A stretch of DNA of 64,000 nt from JARRPM01 sp963765545 (GTDB lineage Bacteria; Pseudomonadota; Gammaproteobacteria; Pseudomonadales; Halieaceae). The stretch lies in NCBI GenBank assembly GCA_963765545.1, contig CAVXWW010000008.1, forward strand, positions 1 through 64,000, read 5' to 3'. Below are positions 26,712 through 36,143 of this stretch, piece after piece (position 1 is the first letter of the stretch; each line of letters opens with the position of its first letter). The notes beneath the pieces are model-generated. The model did no database searches. It saw only the letters and a program-made list of their open reading frames with translations, and was not told the origin of the DNA. A program made the position numbers and the translations under genes.

Positions 26712-27896
26712 TCAATTGGCCTGAAGCGCAGCGGGTTCCCCACGCGATGGCGGCAGGGCAAGCGCAAATGCGGCAGCCAGCAGCAGGGCACCCACCAGGC
26801 ACTGTAACACCAGTTCGTAGTTGCCCAGCTTGTCATAAGCATAGCCCGCCAGGGGGGCGCCCACGAGACCAAAAGGCAGGAACAATGGCGCCTGGGCACC
26901 GTTGACGTGACCGATATTGGCCGCATCGAAATAGCGGCTGTTGAGATAGGGGTGCATGGGGATAAAGCCACCGGCCGCAAAGCCGATCATACCCACCGCC
27001 CCATAGATGGCCACAACACTGTCCGTTGCCAGCAAAAGGCAGATACCAACAGCCTCAACCAGCAACAGGCATGCGGCGATCCAGCGGGCGTAGGCGCGCC
27101 CCGCATCAGCCACCCACGCGATACCCGCTTTGCCGACCAGCCCCCCCAGGCCGCCCGCGGACAGAAACAATCCCGCCTGGGCAATGGAATAGCCACTTTG
27201 CAGGAAATGCGGCGGATAACAGATACCCAGCACCAGCGACACATTGAGGCCCAGCGACACGGACAGGCCAATAAGCCAGAACGCGGGACGCCGATAAATA
27301 GACGCCTCGAGCTCACCGCCCTGTTCAGTCCGGGTAACACCCGTAGCAGAAGGGATGCCTGCCAGCACCACACACAGCAGGAAAACCAACAAGCCCGATG
27401 CAAGATAAAACAGCGCATCACGCCAGTCGAAATAAGCCATAAGCAGACCCACCAGCGGCGGTAACAGCATACTGGCCACACTGATACCCATCGCGGCCAG
27501 GGCCAGGGCGCGAGCCTCACGCCCCGGGTATATTTTCACTAACAGACCGTTGATTACGACAGGGCCATAGAGGGTCAGGCCCAACGCGAAAACCACGAAA
27601 CCCGTGGCTACCATCCAGAGGGAGGGCGCCATGCTGATAAACATTAGAGAGAGCATCGCGCAGCAAATACCCGCCAGGCTAATAGCGCGAATTGATCGCC
27701 GGTCGGCCAGCTTGCCGATCAGCGGCGCCACAAACGCCGGCACCAGGATCAAGGCAACCGGCCCGATATTGATTGCGGCCACACCGACCCCGAACTCCCG
27801 GGACAGGGGCTCGACAAAGAAGCCATAGACACCCAGCAGCCCCACCCCGAAACCGAGGCAGGCCATGGCACTTAGTGCGGGCACCCACTGGCGCAA
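26712..27896 (-). CDS. MFS transporter
   Basis: 394 residues with twelve predicted membrane segments in the two six-helix bundles of the major facilitator superfamily. The loop between helices 2 and 3 carries GKLADRRSIRAI, the family's A-type motif. MFS proteins of this size act as proton-linked importers or exporters; the substrate is unknown, though the neighbouring amidohydrolases suggest uptake or efflux of an amide or N-acyl compound. The start is TTG, supported by GGGAG eight bases upstream. No ATG fits before the first helix. Confidence 0.85.
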   Translation of the reverse strand: MRQWVPALSAMACLGFGVGLLGVYGFFVEPLSREFGVGVAAINIGPVALILVPAFVAPLIGKLADRRSIRAISLAGICCAMLSLMFISMAPSLWMVATGFVVFALGLTLYGPVVINGLLVKIYPGREARALALAAMGISVASMLLPPLVGLLMAYFDWRDALFYLASGLLVFLLCVVLAGIPSATGVTRTEQGGELEASIYRRPAFWLIGLSVSLGLNVSLVLGICYPPHFLQSGYSIAQAGLFLSAGGLGGLVGKAGIAWVADAGRAYARWIAACLLLVEAVGICLLLATDSVVAIYGAVGMIGFAAGGFIPMHPYLNSRYFDAANIGHVNGAQAPLFLPFGLVGAPLAGYAYDKLGNYELVLQCLVGALLLAAAFALALPPSRGEPAALQAN

Positions 27897-27997
27897 GTCT
27901 TATGCTCCCGGGCCGGCGGGGAAGTCGCGGCGGTTTCCTGACACAGGGGCGGGGTCAGGCATGCCGGCACCATCCGAGCCGGGCCCGCGGGTCGCGC

Positions 27998-29212
27998 TCA
28001 TGCGAACATGGACGCATCGGGCCCGATTTCGTTTGCCACCAGCTGCAGCTGCTCGCTATCGAGGCCGTAAAACCGCATAGCGTTACCCCCCAGAATCTGC
28101 CGACCGTCCGCCTCGGGGAATCCCGAGAAGGTGGTCTTGAAGTATTCGGCGGTATTCGGCCAGGTACCTTCCGGGTGCGGATAGTCACTGCCCCACATGA
28201 TCTGCTCCGGGCCGATGGCACTGCGCAGTTCGAGGTCAGCCCGCGGCACACAGGAGGCACCGATGGCAATATTGCGCCTGTAATAATCGCTGGGGGCCAT
28301 GGACAGGTGGGAGCGAAAATCGCCCAGCTTCGCGGAGAACTGCACATCGCGATAGTTGTGATCCAACAGCCGCAACCATGGCGGCAGCATAAACATGGTG
28401 CCGCCTTCCACGATGACCGTTTTGAGCCTCGGATAGCGCTCGAAAACCCCGCCCCAGATCATGAAAGTCAACGGTCGGTAGAGCCACCACATCACCTCCG
28501 ATACATAGACTCCCATTGCGCCGGGCATTTGCTCGGAGCTGTCCTCTACCGGCCAATCCTTGCCAAAGTATTCCGGGTGAGGGGCCGGCCCGGAGTGGAA
28601 GTGAACGATGACGCCAAGATCTTCGCATACCTCCCAGAACGGGTCGTAACGGGTATGGTGATAGGCGGGATGATCGCCCCACAGGGTGGGGATCATCACT
28701 GCCCGCAGGCCATTGTCCACACACCAACGAACCGCTTCTACCGCCTGCGGCACATCCCACAGCAGGGGAATAGACGCCACACCGATATGGCGAGCCGGAT
28801 TGTTGGCGCAGAACTCCGCCAGCCAGCGGTTGTGTGCCATCGCCCCGGCCCATTGCAATTCTGGGACCGCGTCCCTGGGGGACAGGCCCAGTCCCGCACC
28901 AAAGGGGGGTGTATTGTTTTCGGTAATGCCATCGGGGAACATCACTTCGGCGGCAATACCATCGCCTGCAAGCATATTGAGACGCTCGCGATAGTCCCAG
29001 GCACCGGTCAGCTGCTGCCGGATTGGGGCGCGCCAGGCCTGGTTGATTTCCTCGATGAGAAAACTCTTGCTCGCCTTTTCCATCATGTCCAGTTGCACGG
29101 GAACCGCCATGTCCATCATCTCGTGATAGCGCGATTCCACGTAGGGCTTGTAATCGGCGATGGGCAGGCCGGCATGGCAGTCGGTTGAGATAACGATAAG
29201 GCGATCAGACAC
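27998..29212 (-). CDS. Amidohydrolase, TIM-barrel PF04909 type
   Basis: 404 residues. VISTDCHAGLP near the N-terminus holds the metal-binding Asp/His of the amidohydrolase-2 family, with later VIVHFHSGPAP (His), FERYPRLKTVIVEGG and IMWGSDYPHPEG (the catalytic Asp) in the expected order. Members hydrolyse or decarboxylate aromatic and amide substrates with a divalent metal. A GTG at 29212 is preceded by GGAGG at six bases and overlaps the upstream deacylase stop by eight bases (GTGTCTGA), so I prefer it to the ATG at 29230. It is translationally coupled with the D-aminoacylase-like gene, implying linked substrates. Confidence 0.85.
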   Translation of the reverse strand: MSDRLIVISTDCHAGLPIADYKPYVESRYHEMMDMAVPVQLDMMEKASKSFLIEEINQAWRAPIRQQLTGAWDYRERLNMLAGDGIAAEVMFPDGITENNTPPFGAGLGLSPRDAVPELQWAGAMAHNRWLAEFCANNPARHIGVASIPLLWDVPQAVEAVRWCVDNGLRAVMIPTLWGDHPAYHHTRYDPFWEVCEDLGVIVHFHSGPAPHPEYFGKDWPVEDSSEQMPGAMGVYVSEVMWWLYRPLTFMIWGGVFERYPRLKTVIVEGGTMFMLPPWLRLLDHNYRDVQFSAKLGDFRSHLSMAPSDYYRRNIAIGASCVPRADLELRSAIGPEQIMWGSDYPHPEGTWPNTAEYFKTTFSGFPEADGRQILGGNAMRFYGLDSEQLQLVANEIGPDASMFA

Positions 29213-30947
29213 AGGCCACCTCCGGGGCACGCTGGCTGCCTCTTATCAACTTGCCGGGAACCGCACCCGTATACTTGCCATTTTCCATGATGACCTCACC
29301 GGCAACGATAGTGGCCGCGTAGCCGCGAGCACCCTGGAACATCCGCCTGCCGCCCGCGGGCAGGTCGAAAATAATGCCCGGCGGCTCCAGCTGTAGCTGC
29401 TCAAAATCAATAATATTCAGATCGGCCTTCATCCCCACCTCCAGGGTTCCGCGGTCTTCCAGCCCGACGCAGCGGGCGGTGTCGTGGGTTTGCATTTTGA
29501 CCACCTGCTCCAGCCCGAAGCGATGCCCGCGCTGGCGGTCCCGAACGTAGTAGCTGAGCATCTGGGTAGGCACACTGGCATCACAGAGCACACCGCAATG
29601 GGCGCCCGTGTCCGCGAGCGACAACACCGTGCTCTCGTCCTCCAGCAGCGTCACCTGGCGACTGAGGTCGTTGGCGCCATAGCCGAAGCAGGGGAAGTAG
29701 ACAACATTCTTGCCCTCACTCTTCATCATCAGGTCGTAGCAGTACTGCTGTGGAGGCACGCCCGCCCCGGCGGCCTTGGCGGCGATACTGTCCTCGGGCG
29801 CAGGTTCATAGTTGGGCGGGTTGCCCAGTTCATACAGTTTGTCGTAACCGCCGATGATAGTGTCCATAAATTCATCGCCCATCAGCGGCAATGGTTCTGC
29901 GAGGATAGCCGCACGCACCTCTGGCTTGCGCAGCTCGGCCAGGCGTTCCGCATGCGACATAACCGACAGCGGGGCGTAATTGGTGTGAAAACTGAATGGG
30001 TTGACGGTACCGTCCCAGCTCAGCAGTATGTTGACCGGGCGGGCACCGACATGGGGCACCAGCCGCGCGCCATCAGCGTTGGCCCGACGCACGTAATCCA
30101 GTTGCAACAGTACCCGGTCCCAGTCTCCTTCCTCGCGAAAAAACAGGACGAAGTTGATCTGGCAATTGTTCTGGATGGACAGGCGTTTCATCCAGTCCAT
30201 TTCTTTTTCCCAATCCTTGAAGTCAGACACCAGGCCGTATATTCCTTTACCCCCCAGCTCACCAATAACGCTGCCTATCCCCAGCAACTCAGACTCATCG
30301 GCATAGGTGCCGGGCATGGCGCCGCCCTCACGGGTGGTGTGCAGCTCTGTGCGCGATGTGGTAAAGCCAAGGGCACCCACTTCGATACCCTCCTTGACGA
30401 TGCCCGCCATCCGGGCGACGTCTTCAGGGGTGGCCTGCTCGTTGTTGCTGCCGCGCTCACCCATTACATAGGTTCGCACTGCGCAGTGAGGTACCTGGGC
30501 ACCCACATCGATCGCCCTGGGAAATTTCTCAACGGCATCGAGGTACTCAGGAAAGCTTTCCCAGTCCCACTTGACGCCCTCATGGAGTGCGGCGCCGGGA
30601 ATGTCCTCCACGTCCTCGACCACCGCAATCAGCCTGTCATGGGCCTCATCACTGGGCTGGCACGGTGCAAATCCTATGCCGCAGTTGCCCATTACCAGGG
30701 TGGTGATACCGTGATTGGCCGCGGGGCTGCACAGTGGATCCCAGGTGGCCTGGCCGTCCATGTGGGAGTGAACATCCACCCAGCCAGGGGTGAGCAGTTT
30801 GCCCTGTGCATCAATTTCCCTGGCGCCGCCGCCCCCAAGCTCTCCGATGGCGGCAATCCTGCCGCCCTGCACAGCCAGGCTGCCTGTGAAGGCCGGCCGG
30901 CCGGTTCCGTCGACAATAGTGGCATTGTGAATGACCAGATCGTACAT
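29205..30947 (-). CDS. N-acyl-D-amino-acid deacylase family amidohydrolase
   Basis: 580 residues of the D-aminoacylase type. The N-terminus has the small beta domain (LVIHNATIVDGTG) leading to GWVDVHSHMDGQATWDP, the HxH metal site with the family's conserved Asp. Later come the LGFTTSRTELH and TGAHCGVLCDASVP regions and the closing GTLEVGMKADLNIIDF. It hydrolyses an N-acyl or similar amide in the cytoplasm; the natural substrate cannot be read. It is first in a four-gene minus-strand cluster (deacylase, amidohydrolase, MFS, spermidine-synthase-like). ATG start; the leader between 30948 and 31128 holds no gene. Confidence 0.87.
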   Translation of the reverse strand: MYDLVIHNATIVDGTGRPAFTGSLAVQGGRIAAIGELGGGGAREIDAQGKLLTPGWVDVHSHMDGQATWDPLCSPAANHGITTLVMGNCGIGFAPCQPSDEAHDRLIAVVEDVEDIPGAALHEGVKWDWESFPEYLDAVEKFPRAIDVGAQVPHCAVRTYVMGERGSNNEQATPEDVARMAGIVKEGIEVGALGFTTSRTELHTTREGGAMPGTYADESELLGIGSVIGELGGKGIYGLVSDFKDWEKEMDWMKRLSIQNNCQINFVLFFREEGDWDRVLLQLDYVRRANADGARLVPHVGARPVNILLSWDGTVNPFSFHTNYAPLSVMSHAERLAELRKPEVRAAILAEPLPLMGDEFMDTIIGGYDKLYELGNPPNYEPAPEDSIAAKAAGAGVPPQQYCYDLMMKSEGKNVVYFPCFGYGANDLSRQVTLLEDESTVLSLADTGAHCGVLCDASVPTQMLSYYVRDRQRGHRFGLEQVVKMQTHDTARCVGLEDRGTLEVGMKADLNIIDFEQLQLEPPGIIFDLPAGGRRMFQGARGYAATIVAGEVIMENGKYTGAVPGKLIRGSQRAPEVACV

Positions 30948-31128
30948 AACGCGTGCCTCTCATGGCGAATTCCAAGCCGTAACGATACCCCCGGACGGAG
31001 CGAAAAACACCCGCTCACCCGGGTAATGCGAGAGCTGACAGACAGATAGCCGGCGCTGGTATGCTTTATCGAATCTTCCGCGCTGGGCATATCCCCGCTT
31101 TATTGCTGTTCTGGATACACTACAGTGA

Positions 31129-31617
31129 CACGCAACACTGGATGACTTCGCCCGCGGCACGTTACTGCGGGCTGGCAATGCGCCGGGTAGTTCAGGCGGC
31201 GACTACTGGACACACCTCACCAGCTGGTGGTCTCGCCGCGACGACCCGGACGTTCTGATCATGGCGTATGAGCATATGAGCAAGGACCTGCTCGGGACCA
31301 TACGCAGGGTGGCTGAGTTTATGGAAGTAACGCTGGACGACGAGTTGCTTGCCATCGCCAAAGAGCATGCGTCCCTGGCGTTTATGCAGCAACACAAAAA
31401 CCGCTTTGATGACAAGCTGATGCGAGAACGCAGCATCGCTGTGGCCGGGCTTTCAGCCGACAGTGACTCTTCCAAGGTTAGAACGGGACAGGTCGGTGAA
31501 TCCCGACGGCAATTGAGCGCCGAGGTCGTTGCCGACCTCGACGAGCTGTGGCAGCGGCGCATCACCAGCGAACTTGGTTTTGAGGACTACGCCGCGATGA
31601 TCGAAACGCTGAACTGA
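31129..31617 (+). pseudogene. Sulfotransferase remnant, 5' truncated
   Basis: The frame after the TGA at 31126-31128 encodes the C-terminal half of a PF00685-type sulfotransferase: DDFARGTLLRAGNAP, DYWTHLTSWWSRRDD, VLIMAYEHMSKDLLGTIRRV and EFMEV, ending in the usual Arg-rich PAPS-contact region. The N-terminal part with the PAPS P-loop (about 120-150 residues) is absent from all frames upstream. An in-frame ATG at 31261 could give a 118-residue product, but without the PAPS loop it cannot be an active transferase. No frameshift is needed within the remnant, so truncation appears recent. The remaining domain ends six bases from the convergent dehydrogenase gene. Confidence 0.8.
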
Positions 31618-31622
31618 TTTGT

Positions 31623-32801
31623 TCAGGTCTGCTCCACTTCAAAGGTGAGGCCGGCATTGCGTTTCAGGCGATCTATCAGCAGAGTCCCCAGCGCGGCGGC
31701 GGGCGTCCAGATGCCACCTGAAGCCGCCTCAGGGTTTTTCAGCAGGCATATGGCACTCTCTGAAATCATTTTCGAGGTTGAGCCGTAGCCCGGGTCCATA
31801 TCCCCGGTCACGCTCACCCTCAAGGTTTTATCATCCGCTGTACTGCCGACGAACAGCAGGTCGTAAAAACCGTTTTCACGCTGCTCCCGGGTGGGACCAT
31901 CACCTGGCTGGGTCTCGTCTGTGGCCATGGAGGTATCGCTGGCAATTGCCTTCGCCATGGCCTCACCTTCATCACCGGGGCCGGTTATAAACATTTCATC
32001 GTAGGCAAAATCGGCTCCGTAGCTGTGGTTCAGCAGCAGGTTGGAGCGATGGATGTTCTTGGTGTTGATCGTCGCCATAACAAAGGGCGCTACCCAACTG
32101 TCCAGCACCTCATCGTATTTGGGCTTGAGCCCATCCGGCTGCTCCGCGCCGGTAAAATCGGGGGTGAGTGCAAACGGGTTCATCAGGGTGGCAACCAGTG
32201 TCGGATCTTTGGCCGCCGCCGCCATGGTTGTGCGGAAGCTGGCCAGGGTGCCACCGGACCAGACCCCGCTCAAACCGGCCACCCGACCCCTGACACGGGG
32301 GACTGGCGCGCCGAAAACTTCCTGGGCTTCCTGCTGCAGGAAAAGAACACCCAGGTCGAAGGGAATTGAGTCAAATCCACAGGAAAAGACAATGCGCGCC
32401 CCACTTGCCCTGGCGGCATCGGAGTGGGCATCAATCATTTCCTTCATCCACGTGGGCTCTCCGCACAGATCAACATAGTCCGTGCCCGCCGCTGCACAAG
32501 CCGCTACCAGGTCTGAACCATAAAGCTGGTAGGGCCCTACGGTTGTGAGTACCACCCCCGCCCTGTCGACCATCGATTTTATGGAGTCAGGATCACTGGC
32601 ATCGGCAACAACCAGTGCTATCTCCCTGGCAATGCCAAGTTCGTCGCGCACGGCTTCAAGCTTTTCCAGGCTGCGACCCGCCATGGCCCAGCTGACGTCG
32701 CCTCCAACGCCGTACTGCTTGTTGAGATATTCAGCCACCAGCTTTCCGGTGTACCCGGTCGCGCCATAAACGACGACGCCAATTTCCCGATCCTTCTTCA
32801 T
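31623..32801 (-). CDS. Saccharopine dehydrogenase-like / trans-acting enoyl reductase family protein
   Basis: 392 residues. VVVYGATGYTGKLVAEYL is the NAD(P)-binding motif, followed by a saccharopine-dehydrogenase-type second domain (YVDLCGEPTWMKEMIDAH, IVFSCGFDSIPFDLG). The same family includes mycobacterial trans-acting enoyl reductases and many uncharacterised lipid-linked oxidoreductases of marine proteobacteria. Lysine degradation is not implied. It is cytoplasmic with no membrane segment. It is convergent with the sulfotransferase remnant, and 147 bases without features separate it from the DUF1993 gene. Confidence 0.82.
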   Translation of the reverse strand: MKKDREIGVVVYGATGYTGKLVAEYLNKQYGVGGDVSWAMAGRSLEKLEAVRDELGIAREIALVVADASDPDSIKSMVDRAGVVLTTVGPYQLYGSDLVAACAAAGTDYVDLCGEPTWMKEMIDAHSDAARASGARIVFSCGFDSIPFDLGVLFLQQEAQEVFGAPVPRVRGRVAGLSGVWSGGTLASFRTTMAAAAKDPTLVATLMNPFALTPDFTGAEQPDGLKPKYDEVLDSWVAPFVMATINTKNIHRSNLLLNHSYGADFAYDEMFITGPGDEGEAMAKAIASDTSMATDETQPGDGPTREQRENGFYDLLFVGSTADDKTLRVSVTGDMDPGYGSTSKMISESAICLLKNPEAASGGIWTPAAALGTLLIDRLKRNAGLTFEVEQT

Positions 32802-32948
32802 AACATGTGTCCTGTAGTTACTGAATGTGAGGCATCCGGCGGATACCCGTTAGGCAGGGCCAAAGCGGAAACTCCGGCCGCTGTATAGCAAATTGAGCAC
32901 GCCGCTGATGGCCTTGAAAGTAGCGAGCCGGCGCACTTTCGCATGGGG

Positions 32949-33548
32949 TCAGGCTTTTCTTTTTGAACTTGCCTTTGTTTTAGCCTTTGCCTTGCTCTTT
33001 ACACCCATCATCTTCGCAATCTTGCCGCTCATCTGCATACCCGGTACCGCCCCCAGGAAATCAAACTTGCCCAGGGGAACGCCATTGTGACGCAGGATGT
33101 TATAGGCAGTGCTGAGATGGAAGTAGAAATTGGGCAGCGCCCAGCCATTCATATAATCAATGCCACTGAACTTGAGGGTGCCTATCGGCACTGTCATGAC
33201 CACCTCTCGCGACTCGCTACCGACAAACTCCGCAGCTTTGATGCCACGAATGTACGTCAATGTGCTCCTGATCCTTGCCTCCAGGTCCGCAAAGCTTGTC
33301 TCATCATCCGCATAAGCCGGGGGCTGCATACCCGCCAGCCGCGCACAACAGCCCTTGGCATTATCGGTCACTATCTGCACCTGCCTCAGCAGCGGAAACA
33401 TGTCCGGCGCCAGCCTCGAATTCAATATCACCGAGGGCTCTACCCCCCGCGATTTGGCGTTTTTCGCTGCGACTTTTAGCATGGCGGACAGGTTTTTCAG
33501 ATTGTGCGTCATCACCTGCACGGAACTGCGATACATCAGGTTGCTCAT
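32949..33548 (-). CDS. DUF1993 domain protein
   Basis: 199 residues. The first 170 match DUF1993, a helical bundle with conserved LAPDMFPLLRQVQIVTDNAK and YMNGWALPNFYFHLSTAYNIL. This family relates to the DinB-like four-helix proteins, and its role is unknown. The C-terminal 20 residues are a Lys/Ala-rich basic tail (KSKAKAKTKASSKRKA) not typical of the family, resembling the tail of the phasin-like protein at 50235-50906. ATG is preceded by GGAGACAG. Confidence 0.83.
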   Translation of the reverse strand: MSNLMYRSSVQVMTHNLKNLSAMLKVAAKNAKSRGVEPSVILNSRLAPDMFPLLRQVQIVTDNAKGCCARLAGMQPPAYADDETSFADLEARIRSTLTYIRGIKAAEFVGSESREVVMTVPIGTLKFSGIDYMNGWALPNFYFHLSTAYNILRHNGVPLGKFDFLGAVPGMQMSGKIAKMMGVKSKAKAKTKASSKRKA

Positions 33549-33711
33549 TGAGGCTGTCTCCTGGGCTGGGTTTGGAGCCGAAACGGCTACATAGCATAGT
33601 TCAGTGCCAACCGAACTGCCCAGTTATTGCCGCCGGAATATCACAGGGCCCGCATGGCGGGCGGGAGTTATAGTCCGGACCCGGGTTTACCTCCCGCAGA
33701 CCAATAGTTTT

Positions 33712-34401
33712 TCAGCTTCCGTGGCCGTCAGCGTCAGGCAGAAGTTGGCGCATCGCGGCGGCGGACCTCTTGCGTTCACCCGGGGACCATAGCAGCGCCA
33801 GCGTGCGCAACAGGACGCGCATATCCTCCGGGAAGCTCCACTCCCGCAGGGAGTCAATCTGCATTGCCGCTTTAGCGGGAAGTAAATACTGCAGGTAGAG
33901 CGCCTCCTGGTTATCGCGACCGGACAACACGGCATCTTCGCCCAGAAAATACAGGGCGGCGGGATCGGTCACACCGGGCCGCACCGACAAAATGCGCTCT
34001 CGCTGCCAGGCGGGCAAGCTGGCGGCATGGGAAGGCGGCATGGGTCGCGGCCCTACCAGGCTCATGTCACCACACAACACGCTGTATAGTTGAGGCAACT
34101 CGTCCAGGCGCCAGCGCCGCAGCCACAGGCCAGCACCGACAATCCGCGGGTCATCTTCCGGAGCTATGCTGCGCCGGGTGCCACTGCCGGCGCGCAGGGT
34201 ACGGAATTTGTACAAGGGAAATGGCCGGTTGTAGCGCCCCACTCTGTATTCCCTGTAAAACACAGGGAACCCGGACCCCACCGCTACCAGAGCAGCCAGG
34301 AGCAGCAACACCGGCGCCAGCAGACACAGCCCGACACCTGCTACCAGGATGTCGAACAGGCGTTTGCCTGCCAGCCCGACGCGTGACGTTTTTTCAGCCA
34401 C
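33712..34401 (-). CDS. Bacterial sugar transferase (initiating polyprenyl-phosphate glycosyl-1-phosphate transferase)
   Basis: 229 residues of the PF02397 family: one N-terminal membrane hairpin (FDILVAGVGLCLLAPVLLLL), then VFYREYRVGRYNRPFPLYKFRTL, RRWRLDELPQLYSVL and DMSLVGPRP. Members move a sugar-1-phosphate from UDP-sugar to undecaprenyl phosphate, initiating polysaccharide or glycan synthesis on the inner membrane. It is a short, PglC-like form without the four extra helices of WcaJ/WbaP. Its start overlaps the end of the UbiA-family gene by eight bases, so the two are translated together. No polysaccharide gene cluster surrounds it, which is unusual. Confidence 0.88.
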   Translation of the reverse strand: MAEKTSRVGLAGKRLFDILVAGVGLCLLAPVLLLLAALVAVGSGFPVFYREYRVGRYNRPFPLYKFRTLRAGSGTRRSIAPEDDPRIVGAGLWLRRWRLDELPQLYSVLCGDMSLVGPRPMPPSHAASLPAWQRERILSVRPGVTDPAALYFLGEDAVLSGRDNQEALYLQYLLPAKAAMQIDSLREWSFPEDMRVLLRTLALLWSPGERKRSAAAMRQLLPDADGHGS

Positions 34402-35320
34402 CCACCAGCACGCCCGATGCAGCCCCCACCGAATACAGCACGAAGGCGAGTAACGTCATCGGCTGCACAGGTTTGTGCCGGTAGAAGGTTTGCGGGTCCG
34501 CCATCGTCCAGTAAACGGCGATACACGCCGCTGGTAAGGCCAGGAAACCAAGCAGTACGGCCCCGGGCAGGGCTGTTACGACAGGAAGAGCCGCCAGCAG
34601 CGCAAAGCCCGCCAGGTATATTACGGGCAGCAAACTTGCGGCCCGCGCCTTGCCAAGCCTTGCTACCAGGTTGTTTTTACCCGCGCCGAGATCGGCATCG
34701 TAATCCGGAAATTCATTGACCCACAAGAAAGCGGCGATGAACAGGCCCAGCGGCAGGGAGAGCCAGACCGGTTCCAATGCATACTGTCCTGTCATCAGTA
34801 CGTAGGTACTCAGGGCGATAATGGGGCCATAGCAAATCACCACATCCAGTTCTCCGAGCCCGCGATAGGCCAGCTGCAGGGGTGGGCCGTGATAGGACCA
34901 CCCCAGCACCAGCCCCAGAGCGCCCAGCCAGAAGACCGAGGGTTCTCGCAGGAATACAATAAGGGCACCCAGCACCAGGCCGAGAATGCCGAACCAAAAC
35001 GCCGTGCCCCAGGTCTGCCGGCGGGTCAGGATGCCGTCTACCAGTACCCGCTTGCCGCCTGAAAAATCAGTGCGGTCTTCCGGTTTGACTGCCTGGTCGG
35101 TGCCGGAATCGTAATCATAGACATCACCCCAGGCATTCTTGGCAACTTCCATGCAGAACATGGCCAGGCCGAGAACCGCAAGCCAGGGCCAGGAAAACCG
35201 GGCATCACCCGCCGCCAGTGATGCCCCGATCGCCATCGATGCCGCGGAAGTGATACTGATCTTGGGATCGGCCAGGCGCCAAAGGCCGGTTCGAAGTTTT
35301 GCATCAATCATGGCATGCAT
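34394..35320 (-). CDS. UbiA-family prenyltransferase
   Basis: About 308 residues with eight to nine membrane segments. The two aspartate motifs that bind Mg-prenyl diphosphate are present: NAWGDVYDYDSGTD and NEFPDYDADLGAGKNN. The arrangement is most like MenA-type 1,4-dihydroxy-2-naphthoate prenyltransferases or related UbiA members; the acceptor is unknown. The frame stays open to 35386, but ATG at 35320 with AAGG upstream fits the start of conserved sequence. It overlaps the sugar transferase by eight bases, suggesting a prenylated, sugar-bearing product or a shared lipid carrier. Confidence 0.83.
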   Translation of the reverse strand: MHAMIDAKLRTGLWRLADPKISITSAASMAIGASLAAGDARFSWPWLAVLGLAMFCMEVAKNAWGDVYDYDSGTDQAVKPEDRTDFSGGKRVLVDGILTRRQTWGTAFWFGILGLVLGALIVFLREPSVFWLGALGLVLGWSYHGPPLQLAYRGLGELDVVICYGPIIALSTYVLMTGQYALEPVWLSLPLGLFIAAFLWVNEFPDYDADLGAGKNNLVARLGKARAASLLPVIYLAGFALLAALPVVTALPGAVLLGFLALPAACIAVYWTMADPQTFYRHKPVQPMTLLAFVLYSVGAASGVLVGG

Positions 35321-35444
35321 TTTAACCTTGATAAGGCGCAAAGACCCAGCCGCCCGAGATCTGGCCGCAAGCCCCATTGCAGGCACATCGACATGAAACC
35401 TGGTCTACAATTGCGACCTCGCTTGAAATAACCCGGGACGCTCA

Positions 35445-36143
35445 ATGCACACACCAGCAAAGCAGCTATGGCTTGGCGCACTGGAAACCCTGCCACTGGT
35501 GGTCGCGGCATTTCCGTTTGGCATCGTGTTTGGCGCGATGGCCAACGCAATGGAGCTGGGGTTTGCAGTAACCGCGGGTATGTCAGCCATCGTATTCGCC
35601 GGCGCGTCACAGTTCATCGCCCTCACCTTGCTGGCGGGTGCGGCCGCCCTGCCCGTGATCGTGATGACGGTATTTATCGTCAATCTCCGACAGATGCTCT
35701 ACTCCGCCAACCTGATGCATCATGTGGGCTACTGGCCGCAATGGCAGCGCGCGGTACTGGCCTTCTTCCTCACCGACGAGACCTTCGCCGTTGTATCGGA
35801 CCGCCTCAATCGCCATCCGGGACAACCGGGCTTGCGCTGGTTCTACCTGGGATCGGCACTATTCATGTACAGCTTCTGGCAGATTTCGACAGCGCTGGGC
35901 TACGCCCTGGGAGGCCAGATACCCGGCCTGGCGGGCTGGGGTCTGGACGTGGCCATGGTCGTCGCCTTTGTTGGTATCGTGGTGCCCGCTCTGAAAGAGC
36001 ACGCAGACTGGGCCTGTGCCGCGGTAGCACTGGTGAGTGCGGTTATGACCCACAGTTGGCCGCACCAGACCGGACTGCTGTTTTCCTCGCTGCTGGCGGT
36101 TGCCGCCGGCATGGCAATGAGCAGGCGGCCGGCCCATGAATGA
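35445..36143 (+). CDS. azlC: AzlC family branched-chain amino acid exporter, large subunit
   Basis: 232 residues with about six to seven membrane segments. GALETLPLVVAAFPFGIVFG and AGASQFIALTLL are typical of AzlC (YgaZ-like). It works with the small AzlD subunit to export branched-chain amino acids across the inner membrane. The downstream azlD gene begins within the last codons, overlapping by eight bases (ATGAATGA), so both are coupled. No Lrp-type regulator is adjacent. Confidence 0.9.
   Translation: MHTPAKQLWLGALETLPLVVAAFPFGIVFGAMANAMELGFAVTAGMSAIVFAGASQFIALTLLAGAAALPVIVMTVFIVNLRQMLYSANLMHHVGYWPQWQRAVLAFFLTDETFAVVSDRLNRHPGQPGLRWFYLGSALFMYSFWQISTALGYALGGQIPGLAGWGLDVAMVVAFVGIVVPALKEHADWACAAVALVSAVMTHSWPHQTGLLFSSLLAVAAGMAMSRRPAHE

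Noticed and set aside
27773..29188. Long plus-strand frame opposite the amidohydrolase gene
   Set aside because: It is the antisense shadow of a well-supported gene in high-GC DNA and has no domain or ribosome site.
29484..31049. 521-codon plus-strand frame opposite the D-aminoacylase-like gene
   Set aside because: Antisense shadow; composition is rich in His, Gln and Val as expected for reversed codons.
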